In this document: piece after piece, positions 37,407 through 47,546 of the stretch
Position numbering within the stretch: the stretch's first letter is position 1
Layout: the number at the start of each line of letters is the position of its first letter
Made by a program: the position numbers and the translations under genes
Source of the DNA: Saprospiraceae bacterium
GTDB lineage: Bacteria > Bacteroidota > Bacteroidia > Chitinophagales > Saprospiraceae
Assembly (NCBI GenBank): GCA_016717145.1
Contig: JADKGD010000042.1
Location: forward strand, 1 to 64,000
Direction: 5' to 3'
DNA: 64,000 nucleotides
Notes under the pieces: generated by a model
Seen by the model: the letters and a program-made list of their open reading frames with translations, nothing else
Told to the model about the DNA's origin: nothing
Databases searched by the model: none

Positions 37407-38357
37407 TTAAGCCACACTTACTTTTACCTGGTTTTTATGTTTTTCAGCATATGCAGTAGCTGCTTCCCTTACCCAAGAACCATTTTCATGAGCTTTAACC
37501 CTGGCAGCAAGTCGCTCTTTATTACAGGGACCATTTCCATTCACAACGTTCCAAAAATCATCCCAGTTAATGGTCCCGAAATCATAATGACCAGTTTTGT
37601 CATTCCATTTTAATAACGGGTCAGGAACTGTAATCCCTAATATCTCAGCCTGAGGAATGGTCATATCTACAAATCGTTGTCTAAGCTCATCGTTTGAAAA
37701 ACGTTTTATTTTCCATGTCATTGATTGGGCTGAATGAGGAGAATCACCATCACTGGGACCAAACATCATCAATGATGGCCACCACCATCTGTTTAAGGCA
37801 TCCTGTGCCATTTCTTTTTGTTCTGGTGTACCGTTGCAAAGCGTAAGTAATATTTCATAACCTTGTCGCTGATGAAATGACTCTTCTTTACAAACTCTTA
37901 CCATAGCTCTTGCATAAGGACCATAGGAACATCTGCAAAGTGGTACCTGGTTCATAATGGCAGCGCCGTCAACCAGCCAGCCAACTGCACCTATATCCGC
38001 CCATGTTAATGTAGGATAGTTAAAAATGCTTGAATATTTCGCCTTTCCGGAATGCAATTGATCCAATAGTTCATCTCTGGAAATGCCTAATGTTTCGGCG
38101 GCTGAATAAAGATAAAGGCCATGACCTGCCTCATCCTGTACTTTAGCAAGAAGAGCAAGTTTGCGGCGGAGACTAGGTGCACGTGTGATCCAATTTCCTT
38201 CTGGAAGCATACCTACTATTTCTGAATGTGCATGCTGAGAAATCTGACGGATTAAGGTCTTTCGATATGCATCAGGCATCCAGTCTCTGGCTTCTATTTT
38301 TTCATCTTTATCAATTGCAGATTGAAAATTTAGCTCTAAAGAGGTTATATTATTCAT
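37407..38357 (-). CDS. paaA: Phenylacetyl-CoA epoxidase catalytic subunit PaaA
   Basis: PaaA holds the diiron centre that adds oxygen to the aromatic ring of phenylacetyl-CoA. It shows PDAYRKTLIRQISQHAHSEI, LPEGNWITRAPSLRRKLALL, and the two ExxH iron motifs in KVQDEAGHGLYL and CKEESFHQRQGYE. ALNRWWWPSLMMFGPSDGDS and FGTINWDDFWNVVNGNGPC follow. Length 316 is standard. It is the first gene of the minus-strand paa operon; a TATCTTTG promoter-like box lies 30 bases upstream. Confidence 0.96.
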   Translation of the reverse strand: MNNITSLELNFQSAIDKDEKIEARDWMPDAYRKTLIRQISQHAHSEIVGMLPEGNWITRAPSLRRKLALLAKVQDEAGHGLYLYSAAETLGISRDELLDQLHSGKAKYSSIFNYPTLTWADIGAVGWLVDGAAIMNQVPLCRCSYGPYARAMVRVCKEESFHQRQGYEILLTLCNGTPEQKEMAQDALNRWWWPSLMMFGPSDGDSPHSAQSMTWKIKRFSNDELRQRFVDMTIPQAEILGITVPDPLLKWNDKTGHYDFGTINWDDFWNVVNGNGPCNKERLAARVKAHENGSWVREAATAYAEKHKNQVKVSVA

Positions 38358-38386
38358 GTATAATTATGCTTAGATTTTTGATTTTA

Positions 38387-38394
38387 CAAAGATA
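38387..38394 (-). promoter_or_regulatory. Possible -7 box (TATCTTTG) for the paaA operon
   Basis: TATCTTTG on the minus strand matches TAnnTTTG and sits in the short paaA-priA divergent gap, 30 bases before the paaA ATG. A -33 TTTG at canonical spacing was not seen. Confidence 0.45.
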
Positions 38395-38536
38395 CAACTT
38401 ATGACGTAATTTAAATATGCTTCAACTCTTGATTTTTTACGAAACGACTAAAAGCGATGATTGTTGTTGGATTTTGGTTTTATACAATGAGATTCACCTT
38501 TGTTTTATTACTTTTGTTGAAAAAATACCCACTTTC

Positions 38537-40996
38537 TTGACCAATTCATTTGTAACCGTAATTTTTCCTCTGGCACTGCCAAAACTGTATACTTATGTTG
38601 TACCTGAAGCACTGAAATATGAAATCATGGTAGGATTAAGGGTGGAAGTCTCGCTGAAAAATAAATTATATTCGGCTATTATTGCTGAAGTGCATGAGGA
38701 TTTGGTATTGGAATACAAACCCAAACCGATAATAGCCATACTTGATAAGGTGCCACTGGTTACAGATGACCAATTAACACTTTGGAGGTGGATGGCAGAT
38801 TATTATTGCTGTACGATAGGAGAGGTCATGAATGTTGCAATGCCAGCTGGACTTAAGTTAGAAAGTGAAACAAAAGTAGTCTTCAATGGTGATTTTCAGG
38901 ATCAGACCCAATCTTTGTCTGATGATGAATATATGATAGCTGAAGCGGTGTCAATCCAAAACGAACTGACCATATTACAAATACAGAGCATTCTTAATAA
39001 GAAGACCATCTTTCCGGTACTCAGAAGTCTGCTGGATAAAAATGTCATTTCAATAAAAGAAGAACTCATTGAAAAGTTCAAGCCCAAAATGGTCAATTTT
39101 ATGACACTTAATGAACCTTATAAGTCTGAACCGAACTTAATCAATGAGGCATTTGATATGGTCATTAAAAGTGAAAAACAGACCAAAACACTACTCGCTT
39201 TTATTCAATTGTCCCGCAATAAAAACTATACTGCACCTGTTGCAGATATATGCCAGCTTGCAGGGGTTGACAGTAGTGTTGTACAAGCTTTGACAAAAAA
39301 GAATATATTTACCATTACTAAACAAAAACAAAGCAGGGTTAAGGAAATAGGTCTTGACGATACTGACAAAGAGTCATTACAATCACTTAGTGATCAACAG
39401 ATTGATGCACTGATTGAAATAAAAAACTATTTTGAACAACACAAACCTGTACTCCTGCATGGTATAACAGGAAGTGGCAAAACGAGGGTGTATGCTGAAT
39501 TAATAAAAGATACGCTGGCAGTTGATAAACAAACATTATATCTGCTCCCTGAAATTGCACTGACGACTCATATGGTGGAACGTTTGAAAATAATATTTGG
39601 AAATGACGTATTGGTCTATCATAGTCGAATGAACAATCAGGAAAGGGTAGAAATGTGGAATGCTGTCCTTTTAGGCGCCAAAATAGTCATTGCTGCCAGA
39701 TCAGGACTTTTTCTGCCTTTTGTACATCTTGGTCTTATTATTGTTGACGAAGAACATGATGCTTCTTTCAAACAAAATGATCCTAATCCCAGATACAATG
39801 CTCGTGATGCTGCTATTTATATGGCTAATACAACCCATTGTAATATCATATTGGGGAGTGCGACGCCAAGTCTTGAATCTTTTGCAAACACTATAAATGA
39901 AAAGTATGGTCTGGTCAGGATGTTTGACAGACATGGTGAGTCTGTACTGCCCAAAATAAGAATAGTGGATTTAAATGAAGCATCAAAAGATAAAAGATTT
40001 AAAGGCGTATTCAGCCCTGAACTTATTACATCTATTGAAGAAGCACTAATCAATAAGGAACAAATATTATTATTTCAGAACCGTCGGGGCTATGCACCTA
40101 CCATCAACTGCCATGTGTGTGGGTGGAAGGCAGATTGTATTAATTGTGATGTACATATGACAGTACATAAAGCCTTCAATGAACTTCGGTGCCACTATTG
40201 CGGAACCAGAAGCAAAATACCTGTTCAATGTCCGGCCTGTGGAAATCATGATCTGTTTGAGCAAGGATTTGGCACAGAAAAAATAGAAGAAGAAATTAAA
40301 GAATGTTTTCCTACAGCACTCGTTGCCAGACTTGATATGGATACTGCCAAAACAAAATTGGCTTTTGAAAACATTATTCATGATTTTGAAGAACAACGTA
40401 TTGATATACTCGTAGGTACACAGATGATTAGTAAAGGACTGGACTTTGGTAATATTGCGCTGGTAGGTGTCTTAAATGCCGATGCTATCTTGAGGTATCC
40501 TGATCTCAGGGCTAATGAAAGGGCATTTCAATTACTTACCCAGGTATCGGGTCGAGCGGGAAGAAGAACAAAACAAGGCCAGGTGATTATACAGACATAC
40601 AATCCTACACATCCCGTCATTATCGAGACAATGCATCATTTGTATGACAGGTTTTTTGAGCGTGAGTCATCCGAGCGTAAAACATTTGTATATCCTCCAT
40701 ATTTCAGAATGATACAAATTGAGTTGCTGCATAAAAATGCAGGGACTTGTGCACACGCAGCAGGCGTTTTTGCTGACCAGGTAAGGTCAAAAATAGGTTC
40801 CAGACTTATTGGGCCAGCCATTCCTTCGATTGCCAGAATTCGCGGCATGTATATTCAAACTATAACCATCAAGATGGAGAAAGATCCAAAAATCGTTAGC
40901 AAAATAAAAAAGATAATCCTTCAGGAAAGAGATAAACTTAAACAGATTGCTACTTGTAAATCAGTACGTGTTAATATTGATGTCGATCCCTATTGA
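38537..40996 (+). CDS. priA: Primosomal protein N' (replication restart helicase)
   Basis: PriA reloads the replisome at stalled forks. The family N-terminus VTVIFPLALPKLYTYVVPEA places the start at TTG 38537; the open reading back to 38417 shows no similarity and is probably not translated. The helicase has Walker A GITGSGKTRVYAE, DEEH in IIVDEEHDASFKQ, and LGSATPSLES. The eight zinc-binding cysteines lie in CHVCGWKADCINCD and CHYCG...CPACG. GTQMISKGLDFGN and the QVSGRAGR motif VI follow. Length about 820 is typical for Bacteroidota. Confidence 0.95.
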   Translation: MTNSFVTVIFPLALPKLYTYVVPEALKYEIMVGLRVEVSLKNKLYSAIIAEVHEDLVLEYKPKPIIAILDKVPLVTDDQLTLWRWMADYYCCTIGEVMNVAMPAGLKLESETKVVFNGDFQDQTQSLSDDEYMIAEAVSIQNELTILQIQSILNKKTIFPVLRSLLDKNVISIKEELIEKFKPKMVNFMTLNEPYKSEPNLINEAFDMVIKSEKQTKTLLAFIQLSRNKNYTAPVADICQLAGVDSSVVQALTKKNIFTITKQKQSRVKEIGLDDTDKESLQSLSDQQIDALIEIKNYFEQHKPVLLHGITGSGKTRVYAELIKDTLAVDKQTLYLLPEIALTTHMVERLKIIFGNDVLVYHSRMNNQERVEMWNAVLLGAKIVIAARSGLFLPFVHLGLIIVDEEHDASFKQNDPNPRYNARDAAIYMANTTHCNIILGSATPSLESFANTINEKYGLVRMFDRHGESVLPKIRIVDLNEASKDKRFKGVFSPELITSIEEALINKEQILLFQNRRGYAPTINCHVCGWKADCINCDVHMTVHKAFNELRCHYCGTRSKIPVQCPACGNHDLFEQGFGTEKIEEEIKECFPTALVARLDMDTAKTKLAFENIIHDFEEQRIDILVGTQMISKGLDFGNIALVGVLNADAILRYPDLRANERAFQLLTQVSGRAGRRTKQGQVIIQTYNPTHPVIIETMHHLYDRFFERESSERKTFVYPPYFRMIQIELLHKNAGTCAHAAGVFADQVRSKIGSRLIGPAIPSIARIRGMYIQTITIKMEKDPKIVSKIKKIILQERDKLKQIATCKSVRVNIDVDPY

Positions 40997-41154
40997 ACTT
41001 TTTTCCTTTGGTCATAAGACACCGATCCATCAAGTTATAAAAATAGAATTACTTCGGAACAGAAATTTTTTTTGATTTTTTTATCAATAAATAACATATT
41101 ATAAAAAATTATAATATATATTTGTCCTTTATTTCACTGCTTTGGTCTATAAAA

Positions 41155-41187
41155 TGTGGATCAGGGGTGAGAGATAGTCTATCTTTG
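41155..41187 (+). promoter_or_regulatory. Putative promoter of the DUF4407 gene
   Basis: TATCTTTG at 41180-41187 fits the -7 consensus, with TGTG 21 bases upstream at 41155-41158 in place of TTTG. The gene starts 43 bases after the -7 box. Confidence 0.5.
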
Positions 41188-41229
41188 AATGGACACTTAT
41201 TGATTTGAAAATTTTATAAATTTGTTACA

Positions 41230-42372
41230 ATGAACAGATTCGCTTCTTTTTTTATTTTTAGTTCTGGTGCTGTTTCTTCAGTATTAAAGCGTTGTCCTAC
41301 AGATTACAATAAGTATCAGGGCATCGGAGCAACGATATTTTTTACAGGCGTCTTATCTGCTTTATCTGCAGGTTATGCGCTATACACCGTTTTTGATTCG
41401 GTCATGGCTTCTGTAGTATTTGCCATAATCTGGGGCATGATGATTTTTAATCTTGACCGGTTTATTGTATCGGGTATGCGTAAGAAATCCAATCTACTGA
41501 GGGAATTTGCTATGGCTGCTCCTAGGATAGTATTGGCTGTTTTTATAGGTATTGTCATAGCGACACCGCTGGAATTAAAACTTTTTGAATCCGAAATAAA
41601 TGCGGAGATCGGTATGATGCAACAAGAAACATACAAAGAACAGGATGATCTCCTCAAAAAAAGATATGAGGCTGATATCAAAGTTGTCAATGATGAAATT
41701 GATTTGTTAAGGGGCAAACTCAACAAATCGGATCAGATGCGGACAAGTTTGCTGACGGATGCCATTGGTGAAGCAGATGGTACCGGAGGTAGCAAGATAC
41801 GCAATATGGGTGCCATTTACAAAATGAAATCCACGGCTGCATCGAGGGCTGAACAGGAATATCAGGCAGTGTATGCAGAAATAAATCCAAAACTTGATGA
41901 ACAACTGACAAAACTTGAAACAATTGAATCATCAAGGAAAGCAGATATGGAAAGCCTGAACAGGGCCTCATTGACCGGTTTTGCATCCAGACTCAAAGCG
42001 TTGCACAGATTGTCTGCCAAGGAAGAAGCTATTAAAATTGCAGGGCTATTTATAACTATTTTGTTTTTAATAATAGAATGTTCGCCCATTCTTGTAAAAC
42101 TCATTAGTGAGCGGACGCCTTACGATCAGCGTATTGATTCTGTCGAAACAGAATATCATCTGGCTAATCTTAAAACAACAACATTATCAAAATTAGCTAC
42201 AGATAGTCGCATCACATTTGAAAACAAAACTGCAGGATTTAGGGTCACTGAAATGATCAATGCCGAAAATGAAGTTTTTGCCCACGCATTGCGGCGGGAG
42301 AAAGAGCAACTTATGGATCGCAAAGAAGGTTGGTTTAGTCTGCTTAAAAAACGGAGGATCTTTGATTTCTGA
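41230..42372 (+). CDS. DUF4407 membrane protein with coiled coil
   Basis: This is a 380-residue membrane protein of unknown function. Two helices (about residues 32-55 and 60-78) with FNLDRFIVSGMRKKSN between them and a third (about 98-118), plus a fourth near 266-290 (IKIAGLFITILFLIIECSPI), frame a long charged coiled coil (about 130-250). This is the DUF4407 layout. Motifs such as DRFIVS and ATPLELKLFESEI are well kept. The coiled coil between helices 3 and 4 suggests a structural or scaffold role at the inner membrane, but this is only inference. It stands alone, with its own promoter-like box and a terminator. Confidence 0.9.
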   Translation: MNRFASFFIFSSGAVSSVLKRCPTDYNKYQGIGATIFFTGVLSALSAGYALYTVFDSVMASVVFAIIWGMMIFNLDRFIVSGMRKKSNLLREFAMAAPRIVLAVFIGIVIATPLELKLFESEINAEIGMMQQETYKEQDDLLKKRYEADIKVVNDEIDLLRGKLNKSDQMRTSLLTDAIGEADGTGGSKIRNMGAIYKMKSTAASRAEQEYQAVYAEINPKLDEQLTKLETIESSRKADMESLNRASLTGFASRLKALHRLSAKEEAIKIAGLFITILFLIIECSPILVKLISERTPYDQRIDSVETEYHLANLKTTTLSKLATDSRITFENKTAGFRVTEMINAENEVFAHALRREKEQLMDRKEGWFSLLKKRRIFDF

Positions 42373-42400
42373 TTCATGATTAAATATATAGAATAAAATT

Positions 42401-42436
42401 AAATGGCCATGTTCTTTTAGGATGTGGCCATTTTTT
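42401..42436 (+). terminator. Rho-independent terminator after the DUF4407 gene
   Basis: AAATGGCCA pairs with TGGCCATTT around a 15-base loop, followed directly by a T run. It begins 29 bases after the stop. Confidence 0.8.
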
Positions 42437-42865
42437 ATGTTAATTATTTTTTATTGTTATTATATCACTGTTTAGTTTTATAAAAACTTATCTTTGTTTT
42501 AAATTGGGAAACATATTAGTTATAAATGTTTTGGTTAATGTTTAGAGAAGTCTTGATTTAACTGGTTTTTCGTTTTTATTTTATTGGTGTATTTTAGTTT
42601 TCGCTATTAAGATTTATTTCTTTATTTTGTATATAATGCTTCATGCAATAAATACAAAATGTATGGCAAAAATTAAAATGCACCTTTTTTTTTGATAAAT
42701 GCGCAATTCTTGAGTTATTAGGTTTATATTTTGAGATTTACTACATTCAAATTAACTACTTAATATGATTTTAGAATTATAAATACTTTTTTTTTGTCAC
42801 GTTTTATCATTAAACAGATTATATCAAGGAATAGGTGTTAAGTTATTATTTATAAAATACTTTTT
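42437..42865. other. AT-rich intergenic stretch without a recognised gene
   Basis: These 429 bases contain many stops in all frames and long T and A runs. I saw no repeat, RNA hairpin or promoter box that I can support. It presumably holds the promoter of the large secreted protein that follows. Confidence 0.5.
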
Positions 42866-45652
42866 ATGGTTATGAAAAATCAGATCTTCATTAAAAATTT
42901 TAATTATTTATTTATTACTTCGGCACTTTGTTTAATGAGCAATACTTTATTTTCTCAAAATTATTTTTTTGATAGTTGCGAAAATATTGATACTGTTTTT
43001 GGACCAACTATTACAGACCTTAATTGTACGGTTTATGAAGCAATTAAAATGGATGGCACCCTGCAGAATGCAACATCAGAGACAGTTGTCAATGCATGTG
43101 GAGCAGATACTTTGCCTACAGTATGGTATAAAATAGAGGTAGATGACAATGCCATTTTTTTACACACTAGTTTAGCCACAATAGGTAATTGGAAACCTGT
43201 TTGGGCTATTTATAGCGGTAATTGCGGAGCGCTACAGCTAGTGAATGGTTATGGTCTTTCTAATAATTTTCCATGTAGTAATAGTGATAAAAATGACTTT
43301 ATACATACCATCAAAGTCATGGAAAATGTAAAAACTTATTATATTGCTGTAAGTGGTAGTGGAGTTCTGGACAATCCTGAATTTAGTTTAAAATTTTGGT
43401 CATCCGGTGATTGTATTTCTTGCCTGGGAACTCCCGGATGCGCTTCTACAGCGGAGTGGACAATTAAAGAAAGATCCAGCAATAAAAGTCTTAATGACCC
43501 TTCTTTTTATCAGGGAGAAGCTGTTGTAGTTTGTGTGGATTTTTTATATGATTCATCATCGACAGGTGTAGATTGGTTACATGGTTTGATTCCTGATTTT
43601 GGGCCAGGATGGGATATGAATAAGTTTAAACCAGAGCATATTGAATTTTCAACTAAAAGTGCTGAGTGGTTTGATGAAAATGACCTGAATTGTTCTGCTT
43701 TAACTATTGAGGCATTGCCTTTTTTGTGTACATATCAAGACCCTTTGACTGGAAAATTAACACTCTGCAATACACAATGTCAATCTTGCCCATGTAATGG
43801 CCCTCTTCAACAAGGATCGAAGTTGCCATCAGGGTGGTTTTGGAATACTAATGGAGGGCCCCTTTGTGATAATGATTGTTCGCCATCAACTCATTTCGGC
43901 ATAGGTCAGGTAGTTTCCAATATATATTTTTGTACAGAATTACAAGTTAAAACTTTTGCCACTCAAAATGAATTTGAAAACAATAAAAATTTAAGGTTTA
44001 ATTTCCAAACAACTACAGATGGTGCAACTGGTTGTTGGGAAGATCCTGTTTTAGAATGCACAAGAGATTATGCACAAATCGGACCGGATTGGGTAATTGA
44101 CGACAGCACGGATCAAACAAATACTTTAGCGCTTTTTGTTTATGAAGATGTTTACAAAAATGGACTTTACGATAATGATGACGATTTTGCTTTAAAAAAT
44201 TGCGCCATAACTATTGTAGGGTCGGATACTACATTTTTTACAAATGGTTTTGGAAAGGTGTTTTTACATTTAGAAAATGGGACATATATAATTCGATATC
44301 AAATGAATTACGGGGATTGGGAAAATGATGTGATTGAAAAAACAATCATCGTATCTGACTTAAACCAAAATGATTCTTTGGGTTTTGCGCCATCAGTACT
44401 AAACTATTTCGGTAATGTGATCGTAGGCTCTAATTTTCTGCGATGCAATACTGAAGTTCCCATATTTGTTGCAGCTTCGAATACTTCAAATTATAAATTT
44501 GATGGTTATATCTCATTGCATATTGATCCTTCATTGCAAATAAATTCTGGAGTTCCTGAACCCGATTTCAACTCTCTCAATGTATTAAATTGGAATTTTG
44601 AAAACTTAAGACCTGGCAAATCAGTATATTCAAAAGCATTTGTAAATATTCCGAACCAAATGTCAAATGCCGATTCATTACGTTTTACAGCATATCTGAT
44701 TTCATCATCAGGTGATACATTATCAACATTTTACTACGTTAGCATCATACGGTGCAGTTACGATCCAAATGATAAAAGGAGCTGGCCTGACAGAATAGGC
44801 GATGAAAATTATACATTAAAATCAGAAAAATTAGATTACACCATTAGGTTTCAAAATAATGGAAATGATACTGCATACTATGTCAGGATTGTCGACGTTC
44901 TTGATAATGGTGTCGATAAACATTCTTTATTTATAAAAGCTTCCAGCCATCAAGTGGAAACTTTTATGATAGGTGATACCCTTAATTTTATTTTTGGCAA
45001 TATCTTTTTGCCGGATAGTACAACAAACTTTAGGGCGAGTCAAGGCTATGTTTCTTTTTCTTTATCATCCAAAAAAGATATCGTTCCCGGAACAGTTATT
45101 ACAAACAAAGCATCCATCTATTTTGATCAGAACCCACCGATTATTACCAATAAAGTGGTTAATACTATAGTAGATTCTTTGCCTTGTCCATTGAAGAACA
45201 TTTGGCTGGAAGATAATGCCATTCGCATCAATCCTGGAGGCAATTCCTTTAAATGGTATGATTGCAATACAGGCTTATTAGTAAATACATCATTAGTTGC
45301 AGCGTATACGCCATCATTCAGTGGAAGTTTTTATGCAGAGATCAAAGGTGATCATTGTACCGTCAGAACTGAATGTATATCTTTTGGTTTATCTTCCCTG
45401 GATCATGATTCGCAACCCATGATTAAAGTATACCCGAATCCGACAAATGGGGCATTTTATATCTCTGCCGGTTTTAAAGTATTATCTGTATCAGCCTTTG
45501 ATTTATTGGGCAACGTGGTATCACTATCCACTGAGTTAAGTCAGGTAAATGACTCTAAAGTTATGTTGAAAAATTGTATTCCAGGTGTGTATGTTTTAGC
45601 CATACAAACAAAAAATAGGTTGTATCATACCAGAGTTACCGTTGCAAACTAA
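42866..45652 (+). CDS. Large secreted T9SS cargo protein with DUF7619 domain
   Basis: This 928-residue protein has a signal segment (YLFITSALCLMSNTLFSQ, about residues 14-32). Its first half is cysteine-rich (SGDCISCLGTPGCAST, CNTQCQSCPCNGPLQQG) and beta-rich. In the middle, FVYEDVYKNGLYDNDDDFAL resembles an SdrD-like B domain. A DUF7619-like region with YDPNDKRSWPDRIG, LDYTIRFQNNGNDTAYYVRI and the end KASIYFDQNPPIITN lies at about 630-775. The last 75 residues are a type A T9SS sorting domain (KVYPNPTNGAFYISAG to HTRVTVAN). It should be exported across the outer membrane and anchored or released. Function unknown; adhesin-like is the likeliest guess. An alternative start is the second ATG (MKNQIF). 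Confidence 0.85.
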   Translation: MVMKNQIFIKNFNYLFITSALCLMSNTLFSQNYFFDSCENIDTVFGPTITDLNCTVYEAIKMDGTLQNATSETVVNACGADTLPTVWYKIEVDDNAIFLHTSLATIGNWKPVWAIYSGNCGALQLVNGYGLSNNFPCSNSDKNDFIHTIKVMENVKTYYIAVSGSGVLDNPEFSLKFWSSGDCISCLGTPGCASTAEWTIKERSSNKSLNDPSFYQGEAVVVCVDFLYDSSSTGVDWLHGLIPDFGPGWDMNKFKPEHIEFSTKSAEWFDENDLNCSALTIEALPFLCTYQDPLTGKLTLCNTQCQSCPCNGPLQQGSKLPSGWFWNTNGGPLCDNDCSPSTHFGIGQVVSNIYFCTELQVKTFATQNEFENNKNLRFNFQTTTDGATGCWEDPVLECTRDYAQIGPDWVIDDSTDQTNTLALFVYEDVYKNGLYDNDDDFALKNCAITIVGSDTTFFTNGFGKVFLHLENGTYIIRYQMNYGDWENDVIEKTIIVSDLNQNDSLGFAPSVLNYFGNVIVGSNFLRCNTEVPIFVAASNTSNYKFDGYISLHIDPSLQINSGVPEPDFNSLNVLNWNFENLRPGKSVYSKAFVNIPNQMSNADSLRFTAYLISSSGDTLSTFYYVSIIRCSYDPNDKRSWPDRIGDENYTLKSEKLDYTIRFQNNGNDTAYYVRIVDVLDNGVDKHSLFIKASSHQVETFMIGDTLNFIFGNIFLPDSTTNFRASQGYVSFSLSSKKDIVPGTVITNKASIYFDQNPPIITNKVVNTIVDSLPCPLKNIWLEDNAIRINPGGNSFKWYDCNTGLLVNTSLVAAYTPSFSGSFYAEIKGDHCTVRTECISFGLSSLDHDSQPMIKVYPNPTNGAFYISAGFKVLSVSAFDLLGNVVSLSTELSQVNDSKVMLKNCIPGVYVLAIQTKNRLYHTRVTVAN

Positions 45653-45726
45653 CTTGTGTTGTCTTAAAACTTTGATAAAAAGATTCCTAACTTATCTTAT
45701 CTTGCATCTTCAAAAATGTAGCAAAG

Positions 45727-47031
45727 ATGAAACATAAACTGAAATTTCTCTTAAGCATTGGATTTGTATTCCTGCTTATGATATTTGGTTGTAGCTCTGA
45801 AAATGATATTGCACCTGTTTTGGTCCAGAAGCCAGAATTTTTACCAATAGTCATGATTCATGGAGCACTTGCTTCAGGTGACACTTATGCCAAACATAGT
45901 ATGTTATTTGGAAGTAATGCATATGATAATGCCTTACTGTACGTTTTTGACTGGAATAGCCTTGGAGGCGGGAATGCGCAAGCGATTTCGGCGCTTGACA
46001 GCTACATTGATAAAATACTGGCAACAACAGGAAAAAATAAAATTTATCTGATAGGTCATTCAGCAGGCGGCGGGTTGGGTTATTCATATTGCAGCGTTGC
46101 TGCAAGGGCTCAAAAAGTCCAAAAATATGTCCACCTGGCGTCTAATACTCAAACAAAACCGGCTGGACCGATTGGAGAAATTCCTACGTTTAATGTATAT
46201 TCCAAGGCTGACAAAGTGGTAAATGGGTCAGATATTGTAGGTGCAGTAAATACTGTATTTGATGATTTGGATCATTATCAGGTTGCTACTTCAGAAAAAA
46301 GTTTTGAAAAAATCTTTAACTTTTTATTGGGAGAGATTGCCAATCCCGTTATTACCAGACAAGCTGAGCCAAAGATAAGCGGTAGAGTGGTTACCCTAGG
46401 AGAAAACAAGGCGGTATCAAATGTTTCAGTAAAAGTATTTATAGTAGATGGACTAACAGGAAATAGAGTGGGAGATCCTGTGGCGATTTTTTTACCCGAC
46501 CCGGATGGATATTTTGGTCCATTAAAATTAAATCCTGAGATGCACCATGAATTTGAAATAACATCCTCCGATCCGGATTTTAGAACATTACACTATTACA
46601 GAGAGCCGATCATAAGGGACAATAAATTTTTATATCTACGTACTTTTCCACCCGTAGCCTCTCTTGCTGGTATTCTTCTTTCCAACTTACCCAAGGACGA
46701 TGGGCAAGCAGTTGTTGCCGTATTTTCATCAAATCAGGCAGTGATCAACGGTAGGGACTCTTTGTTTATTCAGAAAATTGATCTTGTTACACCAGCACTT
46801 TGTTCGCCACAAAACAGTACTATAGCTATGTTTCTATATGATAATGGGGATAAAATAAGTTCCGGAAATCCACATGCAGCATTTAGCATAATTCCTTTTC
46901 TGAAAGGCGCAGATATTTATAATGGTACGCCTTGCTCCGAGACCATTACTATCAGATTAAATGGTAGCGTTCGGGGTGTAAAAAACTATAAGTCTGCTAC
47001 CGAAGGTGTTGTCATTGTTGTTTTTGATTGA
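45727..47031 (+). CDS. Lipoprotein with alpha/beta-hydrolase (lipase-like) domain
   Basis: The N-terminus LLSIGFVFLLMIFGCSSEND is a lipoprotein signal with Cys22. The hydrolase part has the HG oxyanion motif VMIHGALASGDTYAKHS and the nucleophile elbow GHSAGGG with Ser112; ADKVVNGSDIV carries a candidate acid and DDLDHYQVA a candidate His. Residues about 215-300 look like a carboxypeptidase-regulatory-type Ig domain (ISGRVVTLGENKAVSNVSVK), and the final 130 residues are beta-rich. It is probably an esterase or lipase anchored in an envelope membrane. It is transcribed with the preceding secreted protein or alone; TATCTTGC near 45707 is a weak promoter candidate. Confidence 0.85.
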   Translation: MKHKLKFLLSIGFVFLLMIFGCSSENDIAPVLVQKPEFLPIVMIHGALASGDTYAKHSMLFGSNAYDNALLYVFDWNSLGGGNAQAISALDSYIDKILATTGKNKIYLIGHSAGGGLGYSYCSVAARAQKVQKYVHLASNTQTKPAGPIGEIPTFNVYSKADKVVNGSDIVGAVNTVFDDLDHYQVATSEKSFEKIFNFLLGEIANPVITRQAEPKISGRVVTLGENKAVSNVSVKVFIVDGLTGNRVGDPVAIFLPDPDGYFGPLKLNPEMHHEFEITSSDPDFRTLHYYREPIIRDNKFLYLRTFPPVASLAGILLSNLPKDDGQAVVAVFSSNQAVINGRDSLFIQKIDLVTPALCSPQNSTIAMFLYDNGDKISSGNPHAAFSIIPFLKGADIYNGTPCSETITIRLNGSVRGVKNYKSATEGVVIVVFD

Positions 47032-47100
47032 TTCAGGAAATTTTTATTTAGCCTTTCACTGAAGTATTTAGGCACAAAAAAAAAGATTTAGGTCGGCTGT

Positions 47101-47358
47101 TTGATTGATTCAATAGACAAAAATACTGCCAGAACGCTTAAGAAAGTGATAAACAGCGGTATTTTCAATTTAATCACTTCAACTCCTATTACTTCGGTTT
47201 CTGTTAATAATATGATGGGTCAGGAGATCAGAAAGTACAACTTTAAAGATTTACTTACCGAAAGGACTCTGGATTCTGAAAGTCTTGAAACTGGTGTTTA
47301 TTTTCTTTCCGTAACCACTCATCGTGGAACTTTCATTGAGCGACTTGTGATCAGGTAA
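47101..47358 (+). pseudogene. Orphan T9SS C-terminal sorting domain
   Basis: The reading encodes only a type A sorting tail: NSGIFNLITSTPITSVSVNN, MMGQEIRKYN, then SLETGVYFLSVTTHRGTFIE, RLVIR. There is no signal peptide and no cargo domain before it, and no ATG; TTG 47101 is the first possible start. The 70 bases between it and the lipase stop contain an A9 run. It is either the remnant of a deleted cargo gene or the detached tail of the lipase gene, which lacks a sorting domain of its own. Confidence 0.7.
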
Positions 47359-47546
47359 TTAGAATAAGGCATTTTTCAAGCATAGTTATTACTTCATACT
47401 ATATAGTTATACACACAATACAATATGGTTAATGGCTTTTTTAGTGGTTCGTCGACTTATAGGTCTGTTTATCTATTTTTATTTCCAGTATGCAACAATA
47501 GACAGACTTTTGTGTCTTTAAACATGGACACAATAAAAAACAATTT

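Noticed and set aside
38417..38536. Upstream 40-residue extension of PriA
   Set aside because: PriA proteins begin near VTVIFPLALP; the extension is low-complexity and overlaps the paaA promoter area.
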